A stretch of 34,415 bases of DNA, taken from positions 1-34,415 of the forward strand of contig CANGWK010000028.1 of assembly GCA_947457615.1 (NCBI GenBank). The letters are read 5' to 3'. Numbering within the stretch: the first letter of the stretch is position 1; each line of letters begins with the position of its first letter. The notes below the pieces were generated by a model. The model did not search any database. It was not told where the DNA came from and worked only from the letters and a program-made list of their open reading frames with translations. The position numbers and the translations under genes are program-made. Source of the stretch: Flavobacteriaceae bacterium (GTDB taxonomy: Bacteria > Bacteroidota > Bacteroidia > Flavobacteriales > Flavobacteriaceae). Of the stretch, positions 7,574-15,399 are shown piece by piece.

Positions 7574-8263
7574 ATGAAAAAAATCACTATTGCCATTGAC
7601 GGTTTTTCCTCTACTGGGAAAAGTACTTTAGCCAAACAGTTAGCCAAACATTTGGGATACATCTATGTGGATACTGGAGCAATGTATCGGGCAATTACTT
7701 TATTTGCAATGCAAAACGGTTATATTTCCAAAGAATTTTTAGACAGAGATTCTTTGGTAAATAGTCTTACGAGTATAAAATTGCATTTTGAATTTAATGC
7801 AGATTTAGGATTTGCCGAAATGTATTTGAATACCGAAAATATTGAAAAAGAAATTAGGACTATAGAAGTTTCAAGCTTTGTAAGTAAAATAGCTGAACTA
7901 TCTGAAGTTCGCGCCAAATTGGTGGAACAACAACAAGAAATGGGAAGGAATAAAGCCATTGTAATGGATGGAAGAGATATTGGAACTGTTGTTTTTCCTG
8001 ATGCCGAATTAAAAATTTTCATGACAGCCAGCCCAGAAACTCGTGCTCAAAGACGATTTGATGAAATGTTAGCAAAAGGCGACTCTGTAACTTACGAGGA
8101 AGTATTAGCTAATGTTCAAGAGCGCGATTATATTGATACCCATAGAGACGATTCCCCATTAGTAATGGCTGCCGATGCTATAGAAATTGACAATTCATTT
8201 TTAACACGTGAAGAACAATTTAAGGTTGTTTTAGAACTAACTGAAGAAATAACCAGTGCTTAA
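7574..8263 (+). CDS. cmk: (d)CMP kinase
   Basis: A 229-residue cytoplasmic nucleoside monophosphate kinase that converts CMP and dCMP to diphosphates for RNA, DNA and lipid synthesis. The P-loop GFSSTGKS is at 10-17. VDTGAMYRA, the CMP-binding segment typical of Cmk, follows at about 34-42, and MDGRDIGTVVFPDA with the later ASPETRAQRR lid region completes the pattern. Length matches the bacterial family. It lies 74 bases after porQ with its own -7 box and 66 bases before the nucleoside transporter, so nucleoside uptake and phosphorylation may be expressed together. Confidence 0.96.
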   Translation: MKKITIAIDGFSSTGKSTLAKQLAKHLGYIYVDTGAMYRAITLFAMQNGYISKEFLDRDSLVNSLTSIKLHFEFNADLGFAEMYLNTENIEKEIRTIEVSSFVSKIAELSEVRAKLVEQQQEMGRNKAIVMDGRDIGTVVFPDAELKIFMTASPETRAQRRFDEMLAKGDSVTYEEVLANVQERDYIDTHRDDSPLVMAADAIEIDNSFLTREEQFKVVLELTEEITSA

Positions 8264-8266
8264 ATT

Positions 8267-8274
8267 TATATTTG
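8267..8274 (+). promoter_or_regulatory. -7 promoter box for the NupG-type gene
   Basis: TATATTTG starts 3 bases after the cmk stop codon and 56 bases before ATG 8330. No clear -33 TTG. Several genes in this window have exactly this octamer. Confidence 0.45.
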
Positions 8275-8329
8275 GAAATTTATTTATTAATCTTAGATTT
8301 ACAATCTATATACAAAAACCTACACTATT

Positions 8330-9583
8330 ATGACTATTAAATTTAAATTAACTCTTATGAGTTTTCTCCAATTTTTTGTTTGGGGTGCTTGGTTAATTAC
8401 AATTGCAAATTATTGGTTTGGAACAAAACATTGGAGTGGCGCCGAATTTGGCGCAATTTTTTCTACTTTAGGATTGTCCTCAATTCTAATGCCTGCAGTA
8501 ACCGGTATTATTGCTGATAAATGGATTAATGCAGAAAAATTATATGGGATTTTACATATTTTAGGTGGTATTGCTTTATTATATCTACCTCAAGTAGAAG
8601 ATCCAACTACTTTTTATTATGTGATATTTGCGGCAATGTTGTGTTATATGCCAACTATTTCCTTGTCAAATTCTATTGCTTATAATATTTTAAAGACAAA
8701 TAATTTTGATGTTGTGAAAGTTTTCCCTCCTATACGAGTATGGGGAACTATTGGATTTATTGCCGCTATGTGGATTACAAATCTAACAGGAAATAAAGCA
8801 TCTTATAACATGTTTTATCTTTCAGCTTTTGCAGCATTTATTTTAGGCATTTACTCCTTTACATTACCCAAATGTCCTCCTCAAAAATTAATAGCTACCA
8901 ACGCTTCCTTGCGAGAAAAATTAGGTTTGACTGCTTTTAAATTATTTGGAACTTATAAAATGGCATTGTTCTTTATTTTTTCCATGTTTCTTGGAGGTGC
9001 CTTGCAACTGACTAATATGTACGGCGATGTTTATTTATCAGAATTTTCAAAAGCTCCTCAATATGCTGATTCATTTGTGGTTAAATACTCGACCATAATC
9101 ATGTCGATTTCTCAAATTTCGGAAACCTTATTTATTTTGGCTATCCCATTTTTTCTAAAACGATTCGGAATCAAGCAAGTAATGTTAATTTCTATGCTTG
9201 CTTGGGTATTGCGTTTTGGATTATTTGCTTTTGGAAATCCAGTTGACGGTTTATGGATGATTATTCTATCGTGTATTGTTTACGGAATGGCGTTTGATTT
9301 CTTTAACATTTCGGGTTCTTTATTTGTAGAAACAACAACAGATTCTAAAATTCGTTCTTCTGCTCAAGGTTTATTTATGATGATGTCCAACGGATTTGGA
9401 GCTTTCTTTGGTGGATTATTTAGCGGAATTGTAATTGATAAATTCTTTACCCACGACGGAATACGGGATTGGCATAATATCTGGCTTGCCTTTTCAGTAT
9501 ATGCTTTAATAATTGCGATATTGTTTGCTGTTTTCTTCAAACACAAACACAGTCCAGAAGAAGTTACAAACGTAAGTCACTAA
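8330..9583 (+). CDS. Nucleoside:H+ symporter, NupG-like MFS permease
   Basis: A 417-residue inner-membrane protein with about 12 membrane segments. The N-terminus (LMSFLQFFVWGAWLITIANYW) and the segment PPIRVWGTIGFI are characteristic of the NupG/XapB nucleoside permease family, as is GSLFVETTTDSKIRSSAQGLF late in the protein. It should import nucleosides with protons. A bidirectional terminator follows. The location directly after cmk fits a role in nucleotide salvage. The exact substrate range cannot be read from sequence. Confidence 0.88.
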   Translation: MTIKFKLTLMSFLQFFVWGAWLITIANYWFGTKHWSGAEFGAIFSTLGLSSILMPAVTGIIADKWINAEKLYGILHILGGIALLYLPQVEDPTTFYYVIFAAMLCYMPTISLSNSIAYNILKTNNFDVVKVFPPIRVWGTIGFIAAMWITNLTGNKASYNMFYLSAFAAFILGIYSFTLPKCPPQKLIATNASLREKLGLTAFKLFGTYKMALFFIFSMFLGGALQLTNMYGDVYLSEFSKAPQYADSFVVKYSTIIMSISQISETLFILAIPFFLKRFGIKQVMLISMLAWVLRFGLFAFGNPVDGLWMIILSCIVYGMAFDFFNISGSLFVETTTDSKIRSSAQGLFMMMSNGFGAFFGGLFSGIVIDKFFTHDGIRDWHNIWLAFSVYALIIAILFAVFFKHKHSPEEVTNVSH

Positions 9584-9589
9584 AAAATA

Positions 9590-9621
9590 AATAACCCGAT
9601 AATCAAAATTATCGGGTTATT
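9590..9621. terminator. Bidirectional terminator
   Basis: AATAACCCGATAAT (9590-9603) pairs perfectly with ATTATCGGGTTATT (9608-9621): a 14-bp stem with a 4-base loop, between two convergent genes. It can serve both. Confidence 0.9.
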
Positions 9622-9647
9622 GATTTTATAATTAATTGTTACAAATT

Positions 9648-10892
9648 TTACAATTCATAAACCATTAAGCCACTTCTGAATTTAGGTTCAATATAAGTAC
9701 TTTTGGGAGGCATAATTAAATTGTTGTCGGCAACAGCTTTAATTTCTGAAATGTCGCTAGGAAACAGCATAAATCCAACTTCAAATTCCCCTTCATCCAC
9801 TAATTCTTTTAAAGTTAGTATGGATTGCTTTCCAGCGATGTATTCAATGCGTTCGTCGTTTCGTAAGTCCTCTATCCCAAGTATAGGTTTTAGTACTTTA
9901 TCATACAAAATTTGAGCATCAAGATTTTCTAGTATTTCATTTACATTTTTTGCACCAGCATCAAGATTGCTTTTGCTCCCTTGTTTAAAAAATAAGGCAT
10001 AAAAACTTCCATCTAAATACATACCAAATTCAAACTTGCTTTGGGGTTTCCAAAGTTCTTGTTCTTTTGAAATTAAAATAAAGTGTTCGGATAATTTTTC
10101 TAGAAAATCGTCTTTAGAATTGCCATTCAAATCTCGAACAATTCTATTGAATTCATAAATTTTAACATTGCTTTCGGCAATTAAAAAACTCATAAAATAA
10201 TTTAGTTTTTCATTTTCAAAAGCTATATTTTGGTCGTATAATAATTCTGCGGAAGCTGAGCGATGGTGTCCATCGGCAATGTATAGTTCGGGAATAGCCT
10301 CAAATTTTTTTTGCAACCAATTTATTTCTGTCTCCGAATCTACTTTCCAAAGGGTATGATTTTCTTTATTTGTAGTAGAAAAATGGTAAATTGGTTGTTC
10401 TTTTTTCTTTTCAGAAATCCAGTTATTAATTTCGAAATTATCAGGATAGGTTATTAAAACTGGTTCCGTGTTAAACCCCGTTTGTTGTAAATAATCTTTA
10501 AATAATTCCACACGATACTGCAAGGTATCTTCATGTTTTTTAATAACATTATTTTTATAGTCTTCAATAGAAGTTCCAGCAACAATTCCTGAAAAAGATT
10601 GTGATTTGGTTTCTATTTGATATAAATAAAAAGAAGGACTTATATCTTCTTGTAAGGTACTCTCATTTTTAAAATCTTGATATTTATGAGCAACCCCCTT
10701 AAAACGTTTGTCTAAAGTAATTTTTTGCGAATGCACATACGCCGGATTAATAACATGCAAAAACGAGTATGGATTAAAATTCAGCCAAGAAGCAAGTTCG
10801 GCAGGCGAATAATCGTCGTAATTTCTACAGGTTACTAACGCTACTTTGTCAGGTGCGGGGCGAACGGCTTGAAAAGGAATTATTTTAGACAT
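9648..10892 (-). CDS. DUF1015 domain protein
   Basis: A 414-residue cytoplasmic protein of the DUF1015 family. The start (IIPFQAVRPAPDKVALVTCRNYDDYSP) and the central LYIADGHHRSASAELLYDQ are family hallmarks, the HH pair suggesting a conserved active or metal site. In Bacteroidetes the family is, as I recall, usually found near serine-biosynthesis genes (serC, serA); here it follows 3-hydroxybutyryl-CoA dehydrogenase by 27 bases. It is the last gene of a three-gene operon ended by the hairpin at 9590-9621. Its biochemical function is not established to my knowledge. Confidence 0.88.
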   Translation of the reverse strand: MSKIIPFQAVRPAPDKVALVTCRNYDDYSPAELASWLNFNPYSFLHVINPAYVHSQKITLDKRFKGVAHKYQDFKNESTLQEDISPSFYLYQIETKSQSFSGIVAGTSIEDYKNNVIKKHEDTLQYRVELFKDYLQQTGFNTEPVLITYPDNFEINNWISEKKKEQPIYHFSTTNKENHTLWKVDSETEINWLQKKFEAIPELYIADGHHRSASAELLYDQNIAFENEKLNYFMSFLIAESNVKIYEFNRIVRDLNGNSKDDFLEKLSEHFILISKEQELWKPQSKFEFGMYLDGSFYALFFKQGSKSNLDAGAKNVNEILENLDAQILYDKVLKPILGIEDLRNDERIEYIAGKQSILTLKELVDEGEFEVGFMLFPSDISEIKAVADNNLIMPPKSTYIEPKFRSGLMVYEL

Positions 10893-10919
10893 TTTGAATT
10901 ATCAATTAACCATTGTTAA

Positions 10920-11810
10920 TTATTTGGAGAACTGTTTAGCAACTTTCTCTGCTTTTTTACTTTCAGAATAATCGTAAAAACCTTCTCCTGATTTTACTCC
11001 GAATTTTCCTGCCATAACCATATTTACTAGTAGTGGGCAAGGAGCGTATTTTGGATTTTTGAATCCGTCGTACATAACATTTAAAATAGAAAGACACACA
11101 TCCAAACCTATAAAATCTGCTAATTGTAAAGGTCCCATTGGATGTCCCATTCCGAGTTTCATTACAGTGTCGATTTCATTAACTCCAGCAACTTTATTAT
11201 ATAAAGTTTCAATAGCTTCGTTTATCATTGGCATTAGAATTCTATTGGCAACAAAACCCGGATAGTCATTTACTTCTGTTGGAGTTTTCCCTAATTTAAC
11301 AGATAAATCCATGATGATTTTAGTCACTTCGTCAGAAGTTGAATAGCCACGAATAATCTCCACTAGTTTCATAATTGGCACCGGATTCATAAAGTGCATT
11401 CCGATAACTCTTTCGGGATGTACAACCTGAGCTGCAATTTGAGTAATAGAAATGGAAGAAGTATTGGTTGCTAAAATCACATTATGATCACAAATTTCAC
11501 TTAATTGTTTAAAAATATTTAGTTTTAATGCCACATTTTCGGTGGCAGCTTCTACTACTAAATCGGTTCCCACAACACCATCTTTTACATCAGTGTAAGT
11601 TATTATATTTCCAATGGTTTTGTATTTGTCTTCTTCTGTAATGGTTCCTTTTGCAACCATTCTGTCAAGGTTAGTAGCAATTGTTGCCATTCCTTTTTCT
11701 AAAGATTTTTCAGAAATATCTATAAGTTTAACGGTGAATCCACTTTGTGCAAAGGTATGAGCAATTCCGTTGCCCATAGTTCCTGCTCCAATTACTGCAA
11801 TTGTTTTCAT
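10920..11810 (-). CDS. 3-hydroxybutyryl-CoA dehydrogenase
   Basis: A 296-residue NAD(P)-dependent dehydrogenase that interconverts acetoacetyl-CoA and 3-hydroxybutyryl-CoA. The Rossmann motif GAGTMG is at 8-13, followed by an acidic residue (LIDIS, Asp31). Catalytic His139 and Asn142 lie in GMHFMNPVP, with Glu151 behind them, the expected relay. The C-terminal dimer domain has NDYPGFVANRILMPMINEA and GMGHPMGPLQLADFIGLD. Length matches single-domain enzymes of the Hbd/PaaH type. It is the middle gene of the operon, 60 bases after the Gfo/Idh gene. The physiological substrate (short-chain, PHB or phenylacetate route) is open. Confidence 0.93.
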   Translation of the reverse strand: MKTIAVIGAGTMGNGIAHTFAQSGFTVKLIDISEKSLEKGMATIATNLDRMVAKGTITEEDKYKTIGNIITYTDVKDGVVGTDLVVEAATENVALKLNIFKQLSEICDHNVILATNTSSISITQIAAQVVHPERVIGMHFMNPVPIMKLVEIIRGYSTSDEVTKIIMDLSVKLGKTPTEVNDYPGFVANRILMPMINEAIETLYNKVAGVNEIDTVMKLGMGHPMGPLQLADFIGLDVCLSILNVMYDGFKNPKYAPCPLLVNMVMAGKFGVKSGEGFYDYSESKKAEKVAKQFSK

Positions 11811-11870
11811 TAGTTTAGTTTGTTTATTTTAAAGTTTTCAAGTTTATAAAAAATTATAAATTGAGACAAA

Positions 11871-12839
11871 TTATTTACTATTCATACTATCGATAATCTG
11901 ATAAGCCACTCGCAATGCTTCTGTTCCATCTTGTAAAGTAACAACTGGTGTTGTATTATTATTTATAGCATCTGCAAAAGATTCCAATTCATCTAAAATA
12001 GCATTATTGGGTTCAACTTCTGGATTTGCAAAGTAAATTTGTTTCTTTTCGCCTTCTGCATTTTGCAAAATCATATCAAAATCTCCTGGAAATTCTGGCG
12101 CATTTTTCATTTTTACAACTTCACAAACCTTATCTAAATAATCTACAGAAATGTAGGCGTCTTTTTGAAAGAATCTAGATTTACGCATATTTTTCATCGA
12201 AATTCTACTGGAAGTAATGTTAGCTACACATCCATTTTCAAACTCAATTCTAGCATTTGCAATATCTGGAGATTGGCTCAAAACGGAAACGCCACTTGCA
12301 TGTACTGCTTTCACCTTAGATTTCACTACACTTAAAATTGCATCAATATCATGAATCATAAGGTCTAAAACTACAGGAACATCCGTGCCACGAGGATTGA
12401 ATTCTGCCAATCGATGGGTTTCAATAAACATCGGACTTTCAATCATATCTTTCACAGCAGTAAAAGCAGGATTAAAACGCTCTACATGCCCTACTTGACC
12501 TTTAACATTATATTCGTTTGATAAAGCAATTATTTCCTCAGATTCGGCAACAGTGGTTGCAATTGGCTTTTCTATAAAAACATGTTTGCCGCTTTTAATA
12601 GAAACTTTTGCACACTTGTAATGTGAAAGTGTAGGGGTTACTATATCTATGACGTCTACAGCATGAATTAATTTGGCAATAGTTTCAAATTGTTTGTATC
12701 CAAATTCGGCAGCAATTTTTGCTCCATTTTCTTGATTTTCGTCATAAAAACCAACTAATTCGAATTTATTAGATTGTTGTAATAATCGTAGATGTATTTT
12801 TCCGAGGTGTCCGGCACCTAAAACGCCAACTTTAAGCAT
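11871..12839 (-). CDS. Gfo/Idh/MocA family oxidoreductase
   Basis: A 322-residue NAD(P)-dependent oxidoreductase. GAGHLG (8-13) is the nucleotide-binding motif and EKP (90-92) the family motif that places the nicotinamide. The segment VLDLMIHDIDAILSVV carries the conserved Asp/His positions of the C-terminal sheet domain. I chose the ATG at 12839, giving MLKVGVLGAG, over an in-frame TTG at 12857 because a -7 box covers that region. It is the first gene of the operon with 3-hydroxybutyryl-CoA dehydrogenase and DUF1015. The substrate, probably a sugar or related polyol, cannot be read from the sequence. Confidence 0.88.
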   Translation of the reverse strand: MLKVGVLGAGHLGKIHLRLLQQSNKFELVGFYDENQENGAKIAAEFGYKQFETIAKLIHAVDVIDIVTPTLSHYKCAKVSIKSGKHVFIEKPIATTVAESEEIIALSNEYNVKGQVGHVERFNPAFTAVKDMIESPMFIETHRLAEFNPRGTDVPVVLDLMIHDIDAILSVVKSKVKAVHASGVSVLSQSPDIANARIEFENGCVANITSSRISMKNMRKSRFFQKDAYISVDYLDKVCEVVKMKNAPEFPGDFDMILQNAEGEKKQIYFANPEVEPNNAILDELESFADAINNNTTPVVTLQDGTEALRVAYQIIDSMNSK

Positions 12840-12854
12840 AAAATTAAATTTTAT

Positions 12855-12862
12855 CAAAAATA
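12855..12862 (-). promoter_or_regulatory. -7 promoter box of the Gfo/Idh operon
   Basis: On the minus strand the sequence reads TATTTTTG, matching TAnnTTTG, 15 bases before the ATG at 12839. The upstream -33 region falls in the TTGATAATTG repeats, so no single TTG stands out. Confidence 0.45.
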
Positions 12863-12870
12863 GTAATTTA

Positions 12871-12902
12871 TTGATAATTGGTAATTGATAATTGATAATT
12901 TG
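12871..12902. repeat. Short tandem repeat of TTGATAA-type units
   Basis: TTGATAATTG, GTAATTGATAATTG and ATAATTTG follow one another between two divergent genes. The units are 7 to 10 bases. It may affect the distance between promoter elements of both genes. Confidence 0.6.
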
Positions 12903-12937
12903 TTTTCTATTTTTACAGAATTATAATAACATTTCAA

Positions 12938-13579
12938 TTGAAAGATACGAATAAGCACCAAGGTCTTCGAAATCAATTAGCTAAAATACTTGAAGATAAA
13001 GGCATAACGGATAAAAATGTATTGGAAGCTATACGAAAAATTCCACGTCATTTATTTTTGAATTCTAGTTTTGAAGATTTTGCTTACCAAGATAAAGCAT
13101 TTCCTATTGGAGCTGGACAAACTATTTCCCAGCCTCATACAGTTGCTTTTCAGAGTCAACTTTTGGAAGTAAAAAAAGAGCAAAAAATACTAGAAATAGG
13201 AACCGGAAGTGGCTATCAAACTGCTGTTTTATGTTTGCTTGGCGCAAAAGTATATTCTGTAGAACGTCAAAATGAATTATTCAAATCTACCTCTGCATTA
13301 TTACCTAAACTAGGAATTAGACCAAAACATTTATCGTTTGGTGATGGCTATAAAGGTTTGCCAAACCATGCTCCGTTTGACAGTATTATTGTTACGGCTG
13401 GTGCACCAATTATTCCTCAAGCTCTAATGGCTCAATTAAAAATAGGAGGTAAGTTAGTAATTCCAGTTGGAGATAAAGATCAAATTATGACCATGCTTAT
13501 CCGTAAAAACGAAACCCAATTTGAAAAACACGAATTTGGTGATTTCAAATTTGTACCTTTATTAGAAAATAAAAATTGA
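12938..13579 (+). CDS. pcm: Protein-L-isoaspartate O-methyltransferase
   Basis: A 213-residue enzyme that uses S-adenosylmethionine to methylate isoaspartyl residues in aged proteins so they can be repaired. The SAM-binding motif ILEIGTGSGYQ is at 84-94. The family segment AGQTISQPHTVA is at about 59-70 and IIVTAGAP follows later. The start is TTG; there is no in-frame ATG that keeps the conserved KHQGLRNQL N-terminus, and I recall homologues beginning at the same place. It is divergent from the Gfo/Idh operon and shares a bidirectional terminator with the Fic gene. It fits with the other protein-quality genes nearby. Confidence 0.93.
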   Translation: MKDTNKHQGLRNQLAKILEDKGITDKNVLEAIRKIPRHLFLNSSFEDFAYQDKAFPIGAGQTISQPHTVAFQSQLLEVKKEQKILEIGTGSGYQTAVLCLLGAKVYSVERQNELFKSTSALLPKLGIRPKHLSFGDGYKGLPNHAPFDSIIVTAGAPIIPQALMAQLKIGGKLVIPVGDKDQIMTMLIRKNETQFEKHEFGDFKFVPLLENKN

Positions 13580-13582
13580 AAT

Positions 13583-13620
13583 AAAACCCATCACAGAATA
13601 GTTTTCCAGGATGGGTTTTT
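13583..13620. terminator. Bidirectional terminator between pcm and the Fic gene
   Basis: AAAACCCATC (13583-13592) pairs with GATGGGTTTT (13610-13619), a 10-bp stem with a 17-base loop, T-rich on both outer sides. It touches the stop codon of the minus-strand Fic gene. Confidence 0.82.
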
Positions 13621-14669
13621 TACTTACTAATAATATCTAAATAGCGCTGCATACACTCTTTCTCAATTTGTGCTACTAAGAGAACAAAATCTTCTTTATT
13701 ACCAGAGGTTTGTGCCGTTTCTAGTGATTGATAATACTTCATTCGAGTTTCATAATCGCCTTTAATATTCGCAATTACATAGCCGTTTTGCAATAATATC
13801 AGGTTCATTATTAGTCTGGAAGTTCTGCCGTTACCATCAATAAAAGGATGAATAGTTACTAAACGTTCGTGCATTTCTGCTGCCAAAATAACTGGGTGCA
13901 ATTTATTTTTATTTTCTTCCATCCAGATGAAATAATCTTCCATTTGTTTAGGTACTATAAATGGCTGTGGAGGAGTGTAACTACTTCCCTTAATCATTAC
14001 TTGTACTCTTCTATAACGGCCTGCATCTTCGGGAATAATTCCTCTTAATATTAAATTATGAACCGAAAGAAGTTCCCTTTCATTAAAAGAAAAATTGCGT
14101 TCAATTAATTGTTTTATGTAAGTAACTGCTTCTACGTGATTGATTGCTTCTAGATGCTCTCGCATGCTTTTTCCAGAAATTGTCAATCCCTCGTTAATTA
14201 CTAAATCTGTTTCTCTAAGGGTAAGTGTATTACCTTCTATTCGGTTGCTTTCAAAGGTGTATTCTAATTCTAATGCTTGTGCTATTCTAAAACTGTCCAA
14301 TTCTCTATATTTATTTAGAGCGTCTTTTAAGGTGTCAATTTCATCCAGTATAGTTTTTAAGTTAGTTGAAATTATAGATTTCCTAGAAATATAGTTGTTT
14401 TCAATATCTTCTCTAACCATTTCCATGGCTCTTAAAGTTAAATTATCATCGCCAATTTCATAAAGTATCCTTTCTTTAAGCCAAGCAACCATTAATGTTT
14501 CGTAATCTATTTCTAGAATAGTTGCTAATTTTCTAACTTGTTCACGTGTTGGTTTTCTTGATCCATTTTCAAATTTACTAATTAATGCTTGATCTATCCC
14601 AATAAGTTGGGCTAACTCACGAGTTTTAATTCCTTTTAATTCTCTTGCATTTTTTAAAATAGTTTTCAT
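13620..14669 (-). CDS. HTH-Fic protein, probable AMP transferase
   Basis: A 349-residue fusion. Residues 1-60 are an XRE-type helix-turn-helix (ARELKGIKTRELAQLIGIDQ, then SKFENGSRKPT). Residues 100-349 are a Fic domain with the complete active motif HPFIDGNGRTSR at 274-285; His274 is the catalytic base. Ahead of it, SNRIEG at 141-146 fits the inhibitory motif [S/T]xxxE[G/N], so Glu145 should block ATP binding until released (class II, N-terminal). Fic enzymes usually transfer AMP to Ser/Thr/Tyr of target proteins. No separate antitoxin gene is adjacent. The HTH and a palindrome over the promoter (14689-14703) suggest autorepression. The target is unknown. Confidence 0.9.
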   Translation of the reverse strand: MKTILKNARELKGIKTRELAQLIGIDQALISKFENGSRKPTREQVRKLATILEIDYETLMVAWLKERILYEIGDDNLTLRAMEMVREDIENNYISRKSIISTNLKTILDEIDTLKDALNKYRELDSFRIAQALELEYTFESNRIEGNTLTLRETDLVINEGLTISGKSMREHLEAINHVEAVTYIKQLIERNFSFNERELLSVHNLILRGIIPEDAGRYRRVQVMIKGSSYTPPQPFIVPKQMEDYFIWMEENKNKLHPVILAAEMHERLVTIHPFIDGNGRTSRLIMNLILLQNGYVIANIKGDYETRMKYYQSLETAQTSGNKEDFVLLVAQIEKECMQRYLDIISK

Positions 14670-14688
14670 TTGTTGACTTTTTTATACT

Positions 14689-14703
14689 TGACAAATTTAG
14701 TCA
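14689..14703 (-). promoter_or_regulatory. Promoter box and palindrome of the HTH-Fic gene
   Basis: On the minus strand TAAATTTG (14692-14699 in plus coordinates) matches TAnnTTTG, 22 bases before the ATG. It is enclosed in TGAC-TAAATTT-GTCA, an inverted repeat with 4-bp arms extended by AA/TT. A repressor bound here would cover the -7 box. No -33 TTG is seen. Confidence 0.45.
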
Positions 14704-14748
14704 TATTTTTTTGTAAAAAAAAGCATATTTTATTTTAATTTCCCCTCC

Positions 14749-15204
14749 CTAATTAAATTCTTTTTTAATTCGCTCTAAGTCGCGTTTAGTGTCTTGCTCT
14801 TTTAAAGATTCACGTTTATCATAGGTTTTTTTACCTCTGCAAAGTCCGATTTCAAGTTTGGCAAGTCCTTTTTCATTGGTAAATAATCGAAGTGGAATAA
14901 TAGTCAATCCTTTCGATTCAACATTTCGAGCTAGTGATTTTAGTTCTTTTTTATTTAATAAAAGTTTGCGTTCGCTTCTAGATTTGTGGTTAAATTGATT
15001 TCCAAAAGCATATTCCTCAATATAAGTATTGATTGCAAAAAGTTCATTGTTGCTAAACTCACAAAAACTTTCGGCAATTTGAGCTTTTCCCAAACGAATT
15101 GATTTTATTTCGGTACCTGTTAAAACTATTCCCGCAGAATAAGTTTCGATTATTTCGAAATCAAATTTAGCTCTCTTGTTGAGTATGTTTGCAACTTTTA
15201 TCAT
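14749..15204 (-). CDS. smpB: SsrA-binding protein SmpB
   Basis: A 151-residue basic protein that binds tmRNA and brings it to stalled ribosomes for trans-translation. The family segments are clear: NKRAKFDFEI, GIVLTGTEIKSIR, NHKSRSERKLLL, GLAKLEIGLCRGKKTYDKRE and the basic C-terminal tail. Length is typical. The ATG lies only 6 bases after a perfect -7 box, so the mRNA may be nearly leaderless. The tmRNA gene itself is not in the window. Divergent from grpE. Confidence 0.96.
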   Translation of the reverse strand: MIKVANILNKRAKFDFEIIETYSAGIVLTGTEIKSIRLGKAQIAESFCEFSNNELFAINTYIEEYAFGNQFNHKSRSERKLLLNKKELKSLARNVESKGLTIIPLRLFTNEKGLAKLEIGLCRGKKTYDKRESLKEQDTKRDLERIKKEFN

Positions 15205-15210
15205 TTAGTG

Positions 15211-15218
15211 CAAAGATA
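15211..15218 (-). promoter_or_regulatory. -7 promoter box of smpB
   Basis: On the minus strand TATCTTTG is followed by 6 bases and the start codon. A TTG at -33 spacing is not present. The short distance implies a very short or absent leader. Confidence 0.55.
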
Positions 15219-15305
15219 CTAACAAAAAATGAAAAAGAAAGAGGCCCAATATATTTTCTACTATTTTGCAAAATTGAATTTCAACGATAAATTAAAATAA
15301 ATAGT

Positions 15306-15346
15306 TGTCAAATTTACCCGTAAAAAAATAAATGACAATTTGACAT
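15306..15346 (+). promoter_or_regulatory. Inverted repeat over the grpE promoter
   Basis: TGTCAAATT (15306-15314) and AATTTGACA (15337-15345) are exact inverted copies 22 bases apart. The second copy is part of AATGACAATTTGACAT (15331-15346), which matches the element before lon at 13 of 16 positions, all mismatches being A/T swaps. It covers the -33 TTG (15340-15342). Confidence 0.55.
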
Positions 15347-15371
15347 TTATACAGAAATGGCAGTACTTTTG
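15340..15371 (+). promoter_or_regulatory. Promoter of grpE-dnaJ
   Basis: TTG (15340-15342), 21 bases, TACTTTTG (15364-15371): an exact match to the Bacteroidetes sigma-A promoter. The expected start is near 15378, about 22 bases before the first ATG. Confidence 0.75.
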
Positions 15372-15399
15372 CATTCCGATTAGCGGAATAAAATAAGAT

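Noticed and set aside
12871..12902. Possible CRISPR or phage attachment site at TTGATAATTG repeats
   Set aside because: Units are under 10 bases with no spacers, and there is no integrase or tRNA gene nearby.
13620..14669. Type II toxin-antitoxin pair at the Fic gene
   Set aside because: No small antitoxin gene is adjacent; the inhibitory motif is inside the Fic protein itself.
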